A stretch of 46,049 nucleotides of DNA from Gammaproteobacteria bacterium (GTDB lineage Bacteria; Pseudomonadota; Gammaproteobacteria; Acidiferrobacterales; SZUA-150): positions 1-46,049 of the forward strand of contig JAOUNW010000002.1 in assembly GCA_029880755.1 (NCBI GenBank), read 5' to 3'. Both the position numbers and the translations under genes were made by a program. Of this stretch, positions 23,940-31,963 are shown piece after piece. Positions within the stretch are counted from its first letter, which is position 1, and each line of letters begins with the position of its first letter. The notes under the pieces are model-generated. The model ran no database searches and had not been told where the DNA came from. It saw only the letters and a program-made list of their open reading frames with translations.

Positions 23940-24671
23940 ATGAGCCTCAATCGCCGCGAATTTCTTGGTGCAGGAGCCGCCGCTGTAGCCGGTACCGCTA
24001 TAGCCCCAGGGATTCGACTCATTGAGCTGGCCAGCGCCAGATCTCCAGAAGATGCCGTTTCCATGCAGCAACGCTGGGGCCTGCTGATTGATTCCAGCAA
24101 GTGCGCGGAAAATTGCAGTGCCTGTGTCAGCGCCTGTCATGAAGAAAACGGGGTCACCGACGAAGGTTCTCCCACAACTGACGCCCAGTGGATCCGCAAA
24201 GTCACTGTCAAAAATCCAACCAGCGGTTACAGTCATTCACTACCACTTATGTGTCAGCACTGCGAAAGCCCACCCTGCGCCGACGTCTGCCCTACTGGCG
24301 CATCATTTCGGCGAGCCGATGGCATTGTCCTGGTAGACAAACACATTTGTATCGGCTGCCGCTACTGCATGATGGCCTGCCCTTACAAGGCACGCTCATT
24401 TATTCACGAAACCATTACAGACCAAAAAGCCGATGCGCCACGCGGCAAGGGTACCGTGGAATCCTGCACGCTGTGCGTGCATAAGGTTGACCGCGGCGAT
24501 GGCACAACCGCCTGCGCGGAGGCCTGTAATAAGGAAGGCCATAGCGCAATCCTGTTTGGCGATCTCAATGATGCCAATAGCGAAATCGCCAGGCGCTTGA
24601 AGACCGAAGCCAGCCAGCAGTTGCGTGCTGACCTGAATCTGAACACTGGTGTACGTTACCAGGGCTTTTAA
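23940..24671 (+). CDS. dsrO: DsrO, periplasmic iron-sulfur protein (Tat-exported)
   Basis: A 243-aa protein with a twin-arginine signal (SLNRREFLGAGAAAVAG), so it is folded before export. Four [4Fe-4S] cysteine groups follow: CAENCSACVSAC, CQHCESPPCADVCP, CIGCRYCMMACP and CTLCVHKV with a later CAEACN. This is the HybA/NrfC-like electron carrier of DsrMKJOP, passing electrons between DsrJ and the membrane subunit DsrP. AGAGG precedes the start, 16 bases after dsrJ. Confidence 0.96.
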   Translation: MSLNRREFLGAGAAAVAGTAIAPGIRLIELASARSPEDAVSMQQRWGLLIDSSKCAENCSACVSACHEENGVTDEGSPTTDAQWIRKVTVKNPTSGYSHSLPLMCQHCESPPCADVCPTGASFRRADGIVLVDKHICIGCRYCMMACPYKARSFIHETITDQKADAPRGKGTVESCTLCVHKVDRGDGTTACAEACNKEGHSAILFGDLNDANSEIARRLKTEASQQLRADLNLNTGVRYQGF

Positions 24672-24710
24672 TAGCGACAAACACCAACACGGATATTGAG
24701 CGAAATACCC

Positions 24711-25961
24711 ATGAAAAAAGTTCACTACACCATGATTGAAGGTACCAGCCTGGGATTCTGGTCACTACTGGCTATTCTGGGGGCATTTATTGCCGCGGGC
24801 CTGGCCTCCAGCTATTACATGGAGCACCATGGCCATATTGTCACGGGCATGACCAATCAAATCGTCTGGGGCACACCACACGTGTTCGCCGTGTTCCTGA
24901 TTGTCGCGGCATCCGGTGCGCTCAATGTTGCCTCAATCGCCTCGGTGTTTGGCCGTAAACTCTATAAGCCTCTGGGGCGCCTGTCCGCCCTGCTGGCACT
25001 GACTCTGTTAACCGGCGGTCTCGCTATCCTTGTGCTGGATCTTGGCCGTCCCGATCGCTTGATCGTGGCCATGACCTATTACAACTTCAAATCCATCTTT
25101 GCCTGGAACATGATTTTGTATAACGGCTTTTTCGTCATTGTCGGCGCCTACCTCTGGACCATGATGGAGCATCGCATGAACCGCTTTACCAAGGCGGCGG
25201 GCATGGCTGCCTTCATATGGCGTCTAACATTGACTACTGGTACAGGTTCTATCTTTGGTTTTCTGGTAGCACGTCAGGCGTACGATGCCGCCATTATGGC
25301 GCCCATGTTTATTATTATGTCGTTTTCTTTTGGTCTGGCGATCTATTTACTGGTACTGATGTTTGCCTACCGATGGACCGAGCGCCCTCTGGGCGATGCC
25401 GTGGTTTATCGGTTAAAGAACCTGCTGGGCGTATTCGTGGCATCCGTATTGTACTTTACGCTTGCTTATCATCTGACCAATCTTTATGTCACGGAACACC
25501 ATGGTGTGGAAGGTTTTATTTTGCTAGGTAACAACGGCGGGGAAATCTATAGCAAGTTTTTCTGGATCGGACAGATAATTGCAGGCAGCTTGATTCCGCT
25601 GGCATTGTTCTATATGCCTGTATTTGGTAAATCCCGTTTCTTTATAGGCGTTGGTGCCCTGTTGGTTGTTATCGGCGGTTTGTGTCAGATGTTTGTTATT
25701 ATTGTGGGCGGCCAGGCCTACCCCATGTCATTATTCCCCGGTATGGAAGTCAGCAGTTCCTTCGGCGACGGCAAAGTAGCAGACTATAGCGCCAGCCTGC
25801 CAGAGGTAATGTTGGGGCTGAGCGGTATTGCCATTGCCCTGGCAGCCACTGCCTTTGCCATAAAGGTATTGCCATTTTTAGCCACCAGTCTAGCCGATGA
25901 GGTGGCCGATCCTCACTATCAGGCTAATGATGCTGCCACTGGAGCAGAGGCCAGCGCCTAG
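24711..25961 (+). CDS. dsrP: DsrP, NrfD-like membrane subunit
   Basis: A 416-aa membrane protein with about ten transmembrane helices, of the NrfD/HybB type. It contains GTPHVFAVFLIVAASGALN and a helix-rich core characteristic of DsrP. It is the second membrane anchor of DsrMKJOP and probably exchanges electrons with quinones on the periplasmic side. The ATG at 24711 is chosen over an upstream in-frame TTG at 24696; neither has a strong ribosome binding site. The next gene is a small ORF at 26052, after 90 bases. Confidence 0.95.
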   Translation: MKKVHYTMIEGTSLGFWSLLAILGAFIAAGLASSYYMEHHGHIVTGMTNQIVWGTPHVFAVFLIVAASGALNVASIASVFGRKLYKPLGRLSALLALTLLTGGLAILVLDLGRPDRLIVAMTYYNFKSIFAWNMILYNGFFVIVGAYLWTMMEHRMNRFTKAAGMAAFIWRLTLTTGTGSIFGFLVARQAYDAAIMAPMFIIMSFSFGLAIYLLVLMFAYRWTERPLGDAVVYRLKNLLGVFVASVLYFTLAYHLTNLYVTEHHGVEGFILLGNNGGEIYSKFFWIGQIIAGSLIPLALFYMPVFGKSRFFIGVGALLVVIGGLCQMFVIIVGGQAYPMSLFPGMEVSSSFGDGKVADYSASLPEVMLGLSGIAIALAATAFAIKVLPFLATSLADEVADPHYQANDAATGAEASA

Positions 25962-26051
25962 ACCTGGCAGGCCAGCTAGTAACGAGGAGCCAATATTCCG
26001 TTAGAGAGAACGGGTTCTTCGTTTCAATTAACGAGCCCGCGGAGGTTATCC

Positions 26052-26165
26052 ATGCAGAGCAAACACCCCTGCGCTCAATACATCCGCTTTCCCGGCAAAA
26101 CCCGTCATTGGACCGGCAACTCCTTGCGGGACAAGGAGCGGAAATTTTTCTCCACTGTCCCATAG
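26052..26165 (+). CDS. Candidate small protein (37 aa) between dsrP and dsrN
   Basis: The ATG at 26052 has a strong Shine-Dalgarno (GGAGG at 26041-26045, six-base spacing) and the frame runs 37 codons to TAG 26163-26165. The product is basic and hydrophilic with one Cys (MQSKHPCAQYIRFPGKTRHW at the N terminus). The stop is four bases before the dsrN start, whose own ribosome binding site is poor. It could be a real small protein or a translated leader that brings ribosomes to dsrN. I know of no counterpart in described dsr operons. Confidence 0.45.
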   Translation: MQSKHPCAQYIRFPGKTRHWTGNSLRDKERKFFSTVP

Positions 26166-26169
26166 CAAC

Positions 26170-27570
26170 ATGTCGCGACTACTCATCTCCGCTGCGCACA
26201 AGTCCTCCGGTAAAACCACTATAACACTTGGATTGTGTGCCGCGCTGTCCCGCCGAGGAATGGCAGTACAACCCTTTAAAAAGGGCCCCGATTACATTGA
26301 TCCCTTGTGGCTTTCAATGGCCGCAGACCGCACCTGCTTTAATCTGGATTTTTATACGCAGAGCCACGAGGAAATTCTGACTACCTATGCTCGGGCCGCA
26401 CGGGATGCTGATATCAGTATCGTCGAAGGCAACAAGGGGCTTTATGATGGCACTGATCTTGAGGGCAGCAACAGCAGTGCCGCCCTGGCATCGTTGCTGG
26501 GAACACCCATCGTGCTGGTCATAGACACCCAGGGCATTACCCGTAGCGTCGCACCCTTATTGTTAGGATTTCAGTCTTTTGATCGCGACATCAATATTGC
26601 CGGGGTAATATTAAACAAGGTAGGGGGCAGCCGTCATGAGTCCAAACTCAGAGCGGTTATTGAGCGTTATACCGACATACCGGTACTGGGAGCAGTACAG
26701 CGAGACCCCCAACTGGAGATCAAGGAACGTCATCTGGGCTTAATCCCCAGTAACGAACTAAGCCAGGCAAGCCAGACCATTTCCACTATCGCGGATCATA
26801 TTGCCAAGCAGGTTGAGCTGGATAAATTACTCGACATTGCCCGGCAAGCCAGACCACTCCCGGATAATTTTAGTGACACACAGACGGCCACAGCTGCACT
26901 CGACATTAAATTGGGAATTGCCCGTGATGCCGCCTTTGGCTTTTATTATCCCGATGATCTGGCCGCACTCTCTGCGGCCGGCGCGAAACTGGTGAACATT
27001 GATACTCTACAAGACTCACACTTGCCGGAAATTGATGGATTGTTTATTGGTGGCGGTTTTCCAGAAACACATATGAAACAACTGGAGGCTAACGTGAGTT
27101 TACGCCGCGAAATCAGGCAAGCTATCGAAAATGGCATGCCCGTGTATGCAGAGTGCGGTGGCCTGATGTACCTGGCACGTAAAATTTGCTGGCACGATGA
27201 GCAGGCGGAAATGGTGGGCATTATCCCCGCCGACGTTATCATGCATAACCGCCCCGTCGGACGCGGCTATACACTTCTGGAAGAAACCGATCATCTGCCT
27301 TGGCGACACGCCAATGGTGAACCCATTCATGCCCACGAGTTTCACTACTCCGAACTTCGTGGTCTGAGCAACACGGCGCAATTCGCCTATCGTGTGTTAC
27401 GCGGTACAGGAATCCAGCATGGCATGGACGGTTACGTCTATAAAAATCTGGTTGCTACTTACACGCACCAACGCCATGTAAGAAAGAGCCCGTGGGCTAC
27501 ACGGTTTATTGAATTTGTTCGTCAAACCAGGCACTCTACTCAACATCGACACCAGAAATTAGGTGTCTGA
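26170..27570 (+). CDS. dsrN: DsrN, CbiA/CobB-like siroheme amidase
   Basis: A 466-aa protein related to cobyrinic acid a,c-diamide synthase. The N-terminal half has an ATP P-loop (SAAHKSSGKTTITLG), and the C-terminal glutamine amidotransferase half has the nucleophile Cys in VYAECGGLMYLA and the His in HEFHYSEL. In Dsr systems it is proposed to amidate siroheme to siroamide, the DsrAB prosthetic group. Its start follows the small ORF by four bases. It connects functionally with cysG, which lies downstream on the other strand. Confidence 0.95.
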   Translation: MSRLLISAAHKSSGKTTITLGLCAALSRRGMAVQPFKKGPDYIDPLWLSMAADRTCFNLDFYTQSHEEILTTYARAARDADISIVEGNKGLYDGTDLEGSNSSAALASLLGTPIVLVIDTQGITRSVAPLLLGFQSFDRDINIAGVILNKVGGSRHESKLRAVIERYTDIPVLGAVQRDPQLEIKERHLGLIPSNELSQASQTISTIADHIAKQVELDKLLDIARQARPLPDNFSDTQTATAALDIKLGIARDAAFGFYYPDDLAALSAAGAKLVNIDTLQDSHLPEIDGLFIGGGFPETHMKQLEANVSLRREIRQAIENGMPVYAECGGLMYLARKICWHDEQAEMVGIIPADVIMHNRPVGRGYTLLEETDHLPWRHANGEPIHAHEFHYSELRGLSNTAQFAYRVLRGTGIQHGMDGYVYKNLVATYTHQRHVRKSPWATRFIEFVRQTRHSTQHRHQKLGV

Positions 27571-27595
27571 TAACCAACCAGACTCAGGAGTTGTT

Positions 27596-27928
27596 ATGAT
27601 TAAGTTAACGCCAACCGCCGCCTCAGAAATTCAGAACCAGGCCAAACAGGGGAACATGGAGGGACTAGCCTTGCGGGTAGCGGTAAGAGCTGATGACAGC
27701 GGCGCTTTCGAATATGGGATTGGCTTTGATGAAGCCGGCGAATCGGATATCAGCATTGAATCAGAAGGAGTTACCTTGCTGATCGCTCCCGTCAATGAGG
27801 AGATGTTAAAAGGCGCGACAATCGACTATGTCGAGATCGAGCCGGGAAAATTTCATTTTATTTTTCTCAATCCCAACGACCCCAACTACGTCCCACCCAG
27901 CGGGCACGATTCCGGTCTCGATAGCTAA
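27596..27928 (+). CDS. dsrR: DsrR, A-type-carrier-like protein without cysteines
   Basis: A 110-aa protein with the IscA/HesB fold (MIKLTPTAASEIQNQA; ALRVAVRADDSGAFEYGIGF) but none of the three cysteines that bind iron-sulfur clusters in IscA. That is normal for DsrR. In A. vinosum it is implicated in post-transcriptional control of dsr expression. ATG 27596 has CAGGAG six bases before it; a GTG at 27563 would overlap dsrN and is less likely. It is the last dsr gene here. Confidence 0.93.
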   Translation: MIKLTPTAASEIQNQAKQGNMEGLALRVAVRADDSGAFEYGIGFDEAGESDISIESEGVTLLIAPVNEEMLKGATIDYVEIEPGKFHFIFLNPNDPNYVPPSGHDSGLDS

Positions 27929-27937
27929 CCTATACCC

Positions 27938-27975
27938 AGCCTGGTATTCCAGGCTTTCTGCCCCCATTCGTTGGG
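27938..27975 (+). terminator. Weak terminator-like hairpins after dsrR
   Basis: A stem of AGCCTGG (27938-27944) and CCAGGCT (27949-27955) is followed by TTCTG, then a second CCCC/GGGG stem at 27962-27975. The T-run is poor, so some readthrough into the sensor kinase gene is possible. Confidence 0.45.
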
Positions 27976-28023
27976 GATATCCGTACTGTACCCAAGGTAG
28001 TAAGACCGGATATAGTTAGCATC

Positions 28024-29646
28024 ATGCAAGCATACAAGCCCACTATGATCGCCAATCCAGAGGCCAATTCCGGGGGGCGTCTTGGGATTTTTACTTTATT
28101 ATTCATTGTGTTAGGTCTTACACTTGGATTCATCGCGGCCGGCAGTGTATTTAATGCCATCAATCCCCTCTATAGTGACATCGTGGCCACGGGCCAGTTG
28201 GTGCTATTGGGCGTCGCTATTGCCCTGCTGGCAGTCATCGGCCACCGGTTCCACAAACAGGTTCTGAAACCCATCGCTCACCTCCATCAGTGGTCTCAGC
28301 GTATCCGCGCCGGCGATCTTGCCACACCAATACCCGCCCCCGGTTACAGCTCTCTGCAGGACACCATTGAGGACATCAATAATCTGAGCCGGGAGCTGGG
28401 CAGCCTGACCGATGAATTTGATGTCAAGGTACGAGCGCAAACGGAACATATCGGCGCCAAATCCCGGTCTCTGGAAATTCTGTACGACATTGCTACCGAC
28501 TTGAGTACGGCGCGCAATCTTGACGAATTACTGGAACAATTTCTTGATACATTGATGGTGCTGGTGGACGCCCGCGCCGCCTCCGTGCGGTTATTAACAG
28601 AAGATAACAACACCCGTCTCGTTGCCAGCCGGGGTTTCGCACCTGACGTTATCAAACATGAACAGGTCATTGATGTGAATCGTTGCTTGTGTGGCCGCAT
28701 TGCTCAGTACGGCGGTTTTGGTATTCAGAAAGGCGTCGCCGAATGCGAAAAGGTGCTCGGTTGTGCCATTCTCAAGGAAGACTGCAGCGAATTGATTGTC
28801 GTGCCGTTGCAGTATCGTGACCGCATTTTGGGTGTTTACAATCTGTTTCTGGATCGTCCCAGCGCCGAGCTCGGAAGGGATGCTCGTGATTTATTAAACA
28901 GTATAGGAAAACACCTTGGGCTTGCCGTAGAGAAATCGCGCCTGGATAATAACGAACGTCTGCTTGCCGTCATGGAAGAACGTAATATCATCGGCAATGA
29001 ATTACACGATTCTCTGGCACAATCTTTGGTTAGCATGCGCTTGCAAGTAAAAATGCTCGGTGAGATTTTACACAAAAAAGATATTCGCTCAGCCCAGAAT
29101 GAAGTCAGGCGTCTTAACGCCGCCGTGGAAGAGGCCCACCACAGTCTCCGGGAACTGTTATCGAATTTCCGTTCACGCATGGACGAACGCGGTCTGGTCC
29201 CGGCAGTGGAAGATCTGGTACGACAATTCAAGGAAGAGACCGGCGTTGCCGTGTTTCTGCAAAAAGAATCCCTGCAATTTACTTTTACTCCCTTCCAGGA
29301 AGTGCAAATATTCCGCATTATTCAGGAAGCCCTGGCAAATATCCGAAAACACAGCAATGCCTGTAACGTTCGGATTTTGTTACAGAGCAGTAACAACTCC
29401 CATTTCAATGTACTGATTGAGGATGATGGCCTGGGTATTATCGAAACACCATCATCCACCCGCCCGGGGGAGAATATTGGCCTAAGCATTATGCGTGAGC
29501 GGGCAACACGCCTGAATGGTAAGCTCACTATCGAGAGCGAACCCGGTGAAGGCACGCGAGTAAGACTCTCCTGCCCTATTAATCTCTCACTATCTGCTAC
29601 CAGCGAACCTTTAGGAAATCCTGACAATGCGCGTACTACTCATTGA
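28024..29646 (+). CDS. NarX-like histidine kinase with a GAF domain
   Basis: A 540-aa sensor kinase. Two transmembrane helices (about 20-46 and 57-76) enclose only a ten-residue loop, so there is no periplasmic sensor. A HAMP linker, a GAF domain (about 150-305), a HisKA_3 segment with phospho-His328 (NIIGNELHDSLAQS) and a C-terminal HATPase (DDGLGI, GLSIMRERA) follow. The GAF domain holds five cysteines (C221, C223, C241, C247 and C254). A cysteine cluster is also known in the central module of NarX/NarQ. Thiol or redox sensing is an inference. It overlaps the next gene by 20 bases. Confidence 0.92.
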   Translation: MQAYKPTMIANPEANSGGRLGIFTLLFIVLGLTLGFIAAGSVFNAINPLYSDIVATGQLVLLGVAIALLAVIGHRFHKQVLKPIAHLHQWSQRIRAGDLATPIPAPGYSSLQDTIEDINNLSRELGSLTDEFDVKVRAQTEHIGAKSRSLEILYDIATDLSTARNLDELLEQFLDTLMVLVDARAASVRLLTEDNNTRLVASRGFAPDVIKHEQVIDVNRCLCGRIAQYGGFGIQKGVAECEKVLGCAILKEDCSELIVVPLQYRDRILGVYNLFLDRPSAELGRDARDLLNSIGKHLGLAVEKSRLDNNERLLAVMEERNIIGNELHDSLAQSLVSMRLQVKMLGEILHKKDIRSAQNEVRRLNAAVEEAHHSLRELLSNFRSRMDERGLVPAVEDLVRQFKEETGVAVFLQKESLQFTFTPFQEVQIFRIIQEALANIRKHSNACNVRILLQSSNNSHFNVLIEDDGLGIIETPSSTRPGENIGLSIMRERATRLNGKLTIESEPGEGTRVRLSCPINLSLSATSEPLGNPDNARTTH

Positions 29647-30295
29647 CGATCACTCCCTGGTACGCAAGGGGCTGGAAGCCCTGTTGAACAGCCGTAACAT
29701 CGAGGTAGCAGCCTCCGTGGGTACCGGCGCGGAAGGTATCGAGAAGGCCATTGAGTTGTCGCCGGATATTATCCTGCTGGATGTGAAAATGCCGGAAATG
29801 GGTGGGCTTGAAACGCTCAAGGTGCTTAGGGAACAGGGCGTGGAAATTCCTGTCCTGATGCTCACCATGAGTCGGGACGAAAATGACTTACAAGAGGCGC
29901 TGCGCATGGGGGCGCAAGGTTATCTGCTTAAAGACATGGATCCGGAGGATCTGGTGCCGGCACTCAACTCCGCCATACAAGGTGACAATGTCGTCGCCAA
30001 GGAACTTATCGGCGCCCTCACCCGTATTATCCAGGGAAAAACCGAGGATTCCGGCACGCCGGAGCCTGCAACACCGTTATCAGAACTCACACCCCGGGAA
30101 CAAGAAATTCTAAGTCATATCGCCGAAGGCCAAAGCAATAAAGTCATTGCCCGGGCATTGGAGATAACTGACGGCACAGTCAAACTGCACGTGAAATCCA
30201 TTTTACGCAAACTGGGGGTGCATTCGCGAGTAGAAGCAGCCGTCATTGCCGTGGAAAACAAGCTGAACAAAAATTCGCCGGAAGAAACTTCCTAA
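29627..30295 (+). CDS. NarL/FixJ-family response regulator
   Basis: A 222-aa protein. The receiver domain (1-120) has the acidic pocket (IDDH), phospho-acceptor Asp52 (LLDVKMPEMGG) and Lys104 region (YLLKDMD). The C-terminal LuxR-type HTH is at about 152-212 (LTPREQEILSHIAEG, NKVIARALEITDGTVK). It overlaps the kinase gene by 20 bases, so the two form a pair. The placement directly after dsrR makes the dsr, tauD-like and cysG promoters natural targets, but no binding site can be proven from this sequence. Confidence 0.93.
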   Translation: MRVLLIDDHSLVRKGLEALLNSRNIEVAASVGTGAEGIEKAIELSPDIILLDVKMPEMGGLETLKVLREQGVEIPVLMLTMSRDENDLQEALRMGAQGYLLKDMDPEDLVPALNSAIQGDNVVAKELIGALTRIIQGKTEDSGTPEPATPLSELTPREQEILSHIAEGQSNKVIARALEITDGTVKLHVKSILRKLGVHSRVEAAVIAVENKLNKNSPEETS

Positions 30296-30393
30296 CAATC
30301 TGGCAATAAATCTCTCCTTGATTAATTATTCCCCGGTTTATTCGGCGCAAAACACCTTGCAAGAGCACCCCGCGTTCGAAATGGCCAGCGAGA

Positions 30394-31788
30394 TCAGTCA
30401 GTCGGCTGAAACCAGTTGAGTTTGCTTCGTAGTCTGACCACCTCACCCACTATAATAAGTGTCGGCGCCTTGATGTCCTGGTTCTTCACCACCCCTGGCA
30501 TAGTGGCCAACGTTCCCTCATAGACCCGTTGATGCTGGGTTGTGCCCTGCTGCACCAGTGCGATAGGCATCTCCGGCGAAACACCGTGGTTAATCAGCTC
30601 ACGGCACAGAGGCTCAATGGCCACCAGCCCCATATAGATAACAATGGTCTGCCTCGGTTGCACCAGCCCTTCCCAATTGAGGTTCACGGTACCGTCTTTC
30701 AAATGCCCTGTAACAAAGGATACCGACTGAGAGTAATCCCGGTGGGTTAATGGAATGCCAGCGTAAGAGGCGCAACCGGAGGCGGCGGTAATACCGGGCA
30801 CCACCTGAAACGGCACCCCTTCCTGCATTAGCAATTCGATTTCCTCGCCACCCCGGCCAAAAATAAACGGGTCCCCCCCTTTCAGACGGCATACCCGGTG
30901 CCCCTCTTTGGCCAGACGCACCAACAGGTGATTTATCTCTTCCTGGGGAATAGCATGGTTGTTTCGTTCCTTGCCGGCATAGATGCGCTCGGCATCCCGG
31001 CGCACCAGATCCAGCACCTCGGGCGACACCAGGCGGTCATGCACCACCACGTCCGCCTGCTGCATTAAACGCAAGGCCCGGAAGGTCAGGAGATCGGGAT
31101 CACCAGGGCCGCCACCCACGAGATAGACTTCTCCCATCTTGCTGTCAGTCGCGGCACTCCCCTGAGCCAATTCCGCTTCCATATCAGCTTCAGCGGCCTG
31201 ATCCTGACCGGCGAATACCTTTTCGGCAATCGGCCCCTGCAAAACCTTTTCCCAGAATTTGCGCCGGGCATTGACGGAATCAAACCGTGCCTTCACCTTG
31301 TCCCGGAATTTGGCCATCATCGCTGCCAGTCTTCCGTAAGACGCCGGCACCAGCGTCTCGATCTTGGCGCGGATTAACCTGGCCAACACAGGCGAGTCGC
31401 CACCCGTCGACACAGCCACCACCACCGGTGAGCGATCCACAATAGAGGGTACAATAAAGGTGCAAAGATGCGGGGTGTCCACCACATTTACCGGAATGTT
31501 CTTCGCTTTCGCGGCCGCCGCTACCGCTTCATTGACCCCAGCATCATCGGTCGCGGCAATCACCAGGGCATAGTCTCCCATGTGCTCCGGTTGAAATTGC
31601 GCAGGTATATGGGTAATTTCACCGGCTTTCACCCCGGTTGCCAGGCTGACCCCCAGTTCCGGTGAAACCACGGTTACTTTTGCGCCTGCTTTTTGGAGTA
31701 ACGCCACTTTGCGGGCAGCGACTTCACCGCCGCCCACGACCATGCAGGGGAGACCCCTTACCTGATAGAATATCGGAAGATAATTCAT
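30394..31788 (-). CDS. cysG: Siroheme synthase CysG (trifunctional)
   Basis: A 464-aa protein. The N-terminal part (1-205) is the precorrin-2 dehydrogenase/sirohydrochlorin ferrochelatase (CMVVGGGEVAARKVALLQKA). The C-terminal part (about 215-455) is the SAM-dependent uroporphyrinogen III C-methyltransferase (YLVGGGPGDPDLLTFRALRL, VHDRLVS, GGDPFIFGRGGEE). It makes siroheme from uroporphyrinogen III, as DsrAB and assimilatory sulfite reductase need. The last 98 bases between it and the response regulator are convergent and hold no gene. Its ATG has no clear Shine-Dalgarno. Confidence 0.96.
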   Translation of the reverse strand: MNYLPIFYQVRGLPCMVVGGGEVAARKVALLQKAGAKVTVVSPELGVSLATGVKAGEITHIPAQFQPEHMGDYALVIAATDDAGVNEAVAAAAKAKNIPVNVVDTPHLCTFIVPSIVDRSPVVVAVSTGGDSPVLARLIRAKIETLVPASYGRLAAMMAKFRDKVKARFDSVNARRKFWEKVLQGPIAEKVFAGQDQAAEADMEAELAQGSAATDSKMGEVYLVGGGPGDPDLLTFRALRLMQQADVVVHDRLVSPEVLDLVRRDAERIYAGKERNNHAIPQEEINHLLVRLAKEGHRVCRLKGGDPFIFGRGGEEIELLMQEGVPFQVVPGITAASGCASYAGIPLTHRDYSQSVSFVTGHLKDGTVNLNWEGLVQPRQTIVIYMGLVAIEPLCRELINHGVSPEMPIALVQQGTTQHQRVYEGTLATMPGVVKNQDIKAPTLIIVGEVVRLRSKLNWFQPTD

Positions 31789-31791
31789 ATT

Positions 31792-31820
31792 ATTCTACAT
31801 AATAAAATCCACGGTAGAAT
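31792..31820. promoter_or_regulatory. Inverted repeat just upstream of cysG
   Basis: ATTCTAC (31792-31798) and GTAGAAT (31814-31820) are separated by 15 bases and lie four bases before the cysG start. The right arm is part of TAGAATAACA (31815-31824), which also occurs in the dsrA promoter region. It could be an operator or a short leader stem. Confidence 0.4.
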
Positions 31821-31963
31821 AACACGTGTTTCAATCTAAGATAATACTAAATTTGTTGCAGGCATTCCTTTGAAGGATGTAAATTAAATTTATGCCTTCG
31901 ATTCCTGCATCACTATACAAAGCCGCTCTATTGTAACCAGTCTTCAGGGTGATTATGCGGCTC

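Noticed and set aside
27596..27928. Functional A-type Fe-S carrier
   Set aside because: The Cys ligands of IscA are absent, which fits DsrR and not a cluster carrier.
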